Positions 60,779-64,000 of a DNA stretch of 64,000 nucleotides are shown here, piece by piece (positions within the stretch are counted from its first letter, which is position 1; each line of letters starts with the position of its first letter). The notes under the pieces were generated by a model that was not told the origin of the DNA, did no database searches, and saw only the letters and a list, made by a program, of their open reading frames with translations. Source of the DNA: Dokdonia sp. PRO95 (lineage in GTDB: Bacteria > Bacteroidota > Bacteroidia > Flavobacteriales > Flavobacteriaceae). The DNA lies in assembly GCF_000355805.1 (NCBI RefSeq), contig NZ_CM001837.1, positions 2,923,966 to 2,987,965 of the forward strand, in the 5' to 3' direction. The translations under genes and the position numbers were made by a program.

Positions 60779-63186
60779 TGGCAAAACGTAGAATAAAGAA
60801 AGTAGCCGTCATCGGTAGCGGAATTATGGGAAGCGGTATCGCTTGTCATTTTGCAAATATCGGTGTAGATGTACTCTTGCTAGACATCGTACCTAGAGAA
60901 CTAAATGCTAAAGAACAAGCAAATGGTCTTACACTTGAAGATAAAGTAGTGCGTAACCGTATGGTAAACGATGCACTTAAAACTGCTTTAAAAAGTAAGC
61001 CTTCTCCTATTTACAACCAGTCTTTTGCAAGTAGAATCACCACAGGAAACCTTGAGGATGATATTGCAAAAGTAAAAGACGTAGATTGGATTATAGAAGT
61101 AGTTGTAGAAAGACTTGATATTAAGAAGCAAGTTTTTGAAAACTTAGAAAAACATAGAACTCCTGGTACACTTATTACTTCAAACACTTCTGGTATTCCT
61201 ATCCAGTTTATGTCTGAAGGTCGTAGTGAAGACTTCCAGAAGCACTTCTGTGGTACACACTTCTTTAACCCTGCACGTTACTTAAAATTATTTGAAATCA
61301 TCCCTGGACCAAAAACAGACCAGAGCGTTCTTGATTTCTTAAATAAGTATGGTGAGCAATTTTTAGGAAAAACATCTGTAGTAGCAAAAGATACTCCAGC
61401 GTTTATAGGTAACCGTATCGGTATCTTCTCAATTATGTCATTATTCCACACCGTTAAGGAAATGGGGATGACGGTAGAAGAAGTAGATAAACTTACAGGT
61501 CCAGTTATAGGACGTCCTAAATCTGCAACCTTCCGTACGGTAGATGTTGTTGGTCTTGACACCCTTGTACATGTTGCAAACGGTATTGCAGAGAACTGCC
61601 CTAAGGACGAAAGAAAAGAATTATTTGCCTTACCAGGTTTCATCAGCACGATGATGGAGAATAAATGGTTAGGTTCAAAAACAGGTCAAGGATTCTATAA
61701 AAAGAGTGTAGATGCGACAGGACAAAAAGAAATCCTTACGCTTGACCTAGATACACTAAATTACCGCTCAGCAAAAAGAGCAAAGTTTGCAACCTTAGAG
61801 CTTACAAAGTCTATCGATAACGTGTATGATCGCTTTAAAGTGCTCGTAGGTGGTAAAGACAAGGCTGGTGAGTTTTACCGCAAGTCTTTTGCACACTTAT
61901 TTGCATACGTTCAGAATCGTATTCCTGAAATTACAGATGAGCTTTACAAGATAGATGATGCTATGAAGGCTGGTTTCGGCTGGGAGCACGGACCATTCCA
62001 AATTTGGGATGCTGTAGGTGTAGAAAAAGGTATCGAACTAATGAAAGCAGAAGGTCTTGAGGTTGCCTCTTGGGTAACAGATATGACTGCTGCTGGAATT
62101 GAGACATTCTATTCTGTAAAAGATGGTGCTACGCATGTATACTCCGCTTCCGCGAAAGCGCATGTAAAAAAACCTGGTCAAGATTCATTTATCATTCTTG
62201 ATAACATCAGAAAACAAACAGAAGTATTCTCAAACACGGGAGTATCTGTTCAAGATCTAGGCGACGGAATCTTAAACGTAGAGTTCCGTTCTAAGATGAA
62301 CTCTATAGGAGGTGATGTACTTGCAGGAGTTAATAAGGCTATTGATATGGCCGAAAAAGATTTTGATGGTCTCGTAGTAGGTAATCAAGGTACAAACTTC
62401 TCTGTAGGAGCAAACATTGGGATGATCTTCATGTTTGCCGTAGAGCAAGAATATGATGAGCTTAATGCTGCTGTAAAGTATTTCCAAGATACATGTATGC
62501 GTTTGCGTTACTCTGCTATCCCTACGGTTGTTGCACCTCACGGTATGACACTAGGTGGTGGATGTGAGATGACACTTCATGCAGATCGCGTAGTAGCTGC
62601 TGCCGAATCTTACATAGGACTCGTTGAGTTTGGTGTAGGTGTAATACCAGGTGGTGGTGGATCTAAGGAAATGGCCTTAAGAGCATCAGATAAGTTTGAT
62701 AAAGGTGATGTACAGTTAAATGTACTTCAAGAGCACTTCCTTACTATTGGTATGGCAAAAGTGTCTACCTCTGCTCATGAAGCCTATGATCTTAATATCC
62801 TTAAGCATGGTAAAGATATTGTGGTGGTAAATCGCGATCGTCAGATTGCTACAGCAAAAGCTGTTGCACGCCAGATGGCAGACCAAGGATATACTCAACC
62901 GGCAAAACGTAATGATGTACTTGTATTAGGTAAGCAAGCATTAGGAATGTTCTTAGTAGGAACAGATTCTATGGAAGCTTCTCACTACATCTCTGAGCAT
63001 GACAAGAAGATTGCAAATAAACTTGCTTACGTGATGGCTGGAGGAGATCTTTCTGAGCCTACAAGAGTTTCTGAGCAGTATTTACTAGACCTAGAGCGTG
63101 AAGCGTTCTTATCACTAGCTACTGAGAGAAAATCACTAGAGCGTATCCAGCATATGTTACAAAAAGGAAAACCTTTACGTAACTAA
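60778..63186 (+). CDS. fadN: 3-hydroxyacyl-CoA dehydrogenase/enoyl-CoA hydratase (FadN type)
   Basis: An 802-residue beta-oxidation enzyme with the dehydrogenase first and the hydratase/isomerase last, the FadN order, opposite to E. coli FadB. The NAD motif is VAVIGSGIMGSGIACHFAN. Later motifs are TSNTSGIPI, GTHFFNPARYLKLFEIIPG, and in the hydratase part QGTNFSVGANIGMIF and GVGVIPGGGGSKEMA. With FadA it completes one round of oxidation. A decayed palindrome copy with one base change (62145-62160) codes for ASAKA between the domains. Confidence 0.94.
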   Translation: MAKRRIKKVAVIGSGIMGSGIACHFANIGVDVLLLDIVPRELNAKEQANGLTLEDKVVRNRMVNDALKTALKSKPSPIYNQSFASRITTGNLEDDIAKVKDVDWIIEVVVERLDIKKQVFENLEKHRTPGTLITSNTSGIPIQFMSEGRSEDFQKHFCGTHFFNPARYLKLFEIIPGPKTDQSVLDFLNKYGEQFLGKTSVVAKDTPAFIGNRIGIFSIMSLFHTVKEMGMTVEEVDKLTGPVIGRPKSATFRTVDVVGLDTLVHVANGIAENCPKDERKELFALPGFISTMMENKWLGSKTGQGFYKKSVDATGQKEILTLDLDTLNYRSAKRAKFATLELTKSIDNVYDRFKVLVGGKDKAGEFYRKSFAHLFAYVQNRIPEITDELYKIDDAMKAGFGWEHGPFQIWDAVGVEKGIELMKAEGLEVASWVTDMTAAGIETFYSVKDGATHVYSASAKAHVKKPGQDSFIILDNIRKQTEVFSNTGVSVQDLGDGILNVEFRSKMNSIGGDVLAGVNKAIDMAEKDFDGLVVGNQGTNFSVGANIGMIFMFAVEQEYDELNAAVKYFQDTCMRLRYSAIPTVVAPHGMTLGGGCEMTLHADRVVAAAESYIGLVEFGVGVIPGGGGSKEMALRASDKFDKGDVQLNVLQEHFLTIGMAKVSTSAHEAYDLNILKHGKDIVVVNRDRQIATAKAVARQMADQGYTQPAKRNDVLVLGKQALGMFLVGTDSMEASHYISEHDKKIANKLAYVMAGGDLSEPTRVSEQYLLDLEREAFLSLATERKSLERIQHMLQKGKPLRN
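62145..62160. repeat. Dispersed palindrome, decayed copy in fadN
   Basis: CGCTTCCGCGAAAGCG, a single T to C change in the core; read as ASAKA. Confidence 0.75.
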
Positions 63187-63340
63187 TATATAATTGCCCT
63201 TAGCCTCCCCTTTGAAGGGGAGGTTGGTGGGGATGTATAAGTTTAGATTGTATCAGCAAATAACTTTCTAACCACAATAACATCTCCCCTAGCCCTCTTC
63301 AAAGAGGGAGATTATAACCTAATAAAGAAACACTGTTATT
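63187..63340. repeat. REP-like inverted hairpin pair between fadN and fadA
   Basis: The first unit is a hairpin CCTCCCCTT-TG-AAGGGGAGG (63204-63223). The second is CCCTCTT-CA-AAGAGGG (63293-63308) with the shared neighbour CTAGCCC. Read in reverse the first carries the same CTTCAAAG core, so the two are diverged inverted copies, as in a BIME. The gap has no gene. Confidence 0.65.
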
Positions 63341-64000
63341 ATGAAAACAGCATATATAGTAAAAGCATATAGAACAGCCGTTGGGAAAGCTCCCAAAGGT
63401 GTCTTCAGATTCAAGCGAGCAGATGAGCTTGCTGCAGAAACGATTCAGTATATGATGAAGGAGCTGCCAGAGTTTGATAAAAAACGCATAGATGACGTAA
63501 TTGTTGGAAATGCAATGCCAGAGGGATCGCAAGGTCTTAACATGGCACGTCTTATCTCTTTAATGGGACTTGACGTTATTGATGTACCGGGTGTAACTGT
63601 AAACCGTTTCTGTTCTTCTGGAATAGAAACTATCGGTATGGCAGTAGCAAAGATTCAAGCAGGAATGGGTGATTGTATTATCGCTGGTGGAGCAGAGTCT
63701 ATGTCTTCTGTACCTATGACAGGATTTAAACCAGAACTTAACTACGATACCGTAGTAAAGTCTGGACATGAAGATTACTACTGGGGAATGGGTAACACGG
63801 CAGAGGCTGTAGCAAATGAATTCAACGTATCTCGTGAAGATCAAGATGAGTTTGCATACAACTCACACATGAAAGCCCTACGTGCACTGGCCGAAGACCG
63901 TTTCCAAGATCAGATTGTTCCTATCGATGTGGAGCAAACATATATCGATGCAAATGGTAAGAGAGCAACTAAATCTTATACGGTAAATAAAGACGAGGGA
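63341..64000 (+). CDS. fadA: Acetyl-CoA acyltransferase (thiolase, FadA), partial at window edge
   Basis: The frame runs from ATG 63341 to the window edge, 220 codons with no stop. It starts MKTAYIVKAYRTAVGKAPKG. The nucleophile cysteine lies in TVNRFCSSGIETIGMA, and the following GAESMSSVPMTGF is the thiolase covering loop. It releases acetyl-CoA in beta-oxidation. It lies 154 bases after fadN with the REP-like pair between, in the same orientation. About half of the usual 390-residue protein is visible; the second cysteine and the histidine are outside the window. Confidence 0.93.
   Translation, partial: MKTAYIVKAYRTAVGKAPKGVFRFKRADELAAETIQYMMKELPEFDKKRIDDVIVGNAMPEGSQGLNMARLISLMGLDVIDVPGVTVNRFCSSGIETIGMAVAKIQAGMGDCIIAGGAESMSSVPMTGFKPELNYDTVVKSGHEDYYWGMGNTAEAVANEFNVSREDQDEFAYNSHMKALRALAEDRFQDQIVPIDVEQTYIDANGKRATKSYTVNKDEG

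Noticed and set aside
1-64000. CRISPR array, tRNA or rRNA genes, transposase
   Set aside because: I saw no regularly spaced repeats, no tRNA or rRNA sequence and no transposase or integrase frame in the window.

Overview
The window reads as chromosome of a marine member of the Flavobacteriaceae, in the range of Dokdonia/Krokinobacter and relatives. The grounds are low GC, the Bacteroidetes promoter form TTTG-N17-TAnnTTTG ahead of several genes, weak Shine-Dalgarno signals, DUF3822/DUF4126/DUF4159/SIMPL proteins, signal peptides ending in SAQ or FSQ, and a MarR-fadN-fadA operon. The genus is an inference; no 16S gene is present.

Region 1 (1-20600, all minus strand) is a surface polysaccharide locus. 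Transcription runs from a UDP-GlcNAc C4-epimerase and C6-dehydrogenase pair (tviC, tviB) through the dTDP-rhamnose genes rfbB-A-C-D, cysQ, a UDP-glucuronate 4-epimerase, a eukaryote-like ugd, a large Wza-type export protein with six SLBB repeats and a Wzz-type chain-length protein. It continues into a pseudaminic acid module (pseB, pseC, pseF, pseG, an ATP-grasp protein, an SDR protein, pseI) and ends in a Wzy-like polymerase cut by the window edge. PseH is not seen.

Region 2 (20758-49018) is mostly housekeeping: dps, an acyltransferase, kdsB, a RecD-like helicase, DUF3822-rsmD, the RNase P RNA gene on the minus strand, ppc, a catalytic/non-catalytic M16 peptidase pair, a SpoU methyltransferase, an AI-2E family permease, a THUMP-like methyltransferase, a cold-shock protein, rluF, a SIMPL protein, a rhomboid protease, an LpxL-like acyltransferase, a class V aminotransferase, glmM, an AcpH-like protein and a lipoprotein gamma-glutamyltransferase. 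Several perfect hairpin terminators lie between convergent genes.

Region 3 (49032-58606) is accessory and holds the most unusual group. A secreted beta-lactamase-like protein is followed by a 947-residue ATP/ADP-translocase-like membrane protein with a HEAT-like tail. Convergent to them is a translationally coupled pair: a 972-residue exported dikinase, with a phosphohistidine domain followed by a PPDK-type ATP domain as in glucan water dikinase, and a second exported beta-lactamase-like protein. I suggest a nucleotide-fed phosphorylation system in the periplasm; this is inference.

Region 4 (58819-64000) holds a GAF sensor histidine kinase and a MarR-fadN-fadA fatty-acid oxidation operon, with a REP-like hairpin pair between fadN and fadA.

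Across the window a palindrome, CGCTTTCGCGAAAGCG, recurs: 18 copies keep the TTTCGCGAAA core and two are degenerate. About half lie inside genes, in all three reading frames (AFAKA, RFRE, LSRKR). None lies in the first 13 kb, the pseudaminate and export half of the glycan locus.
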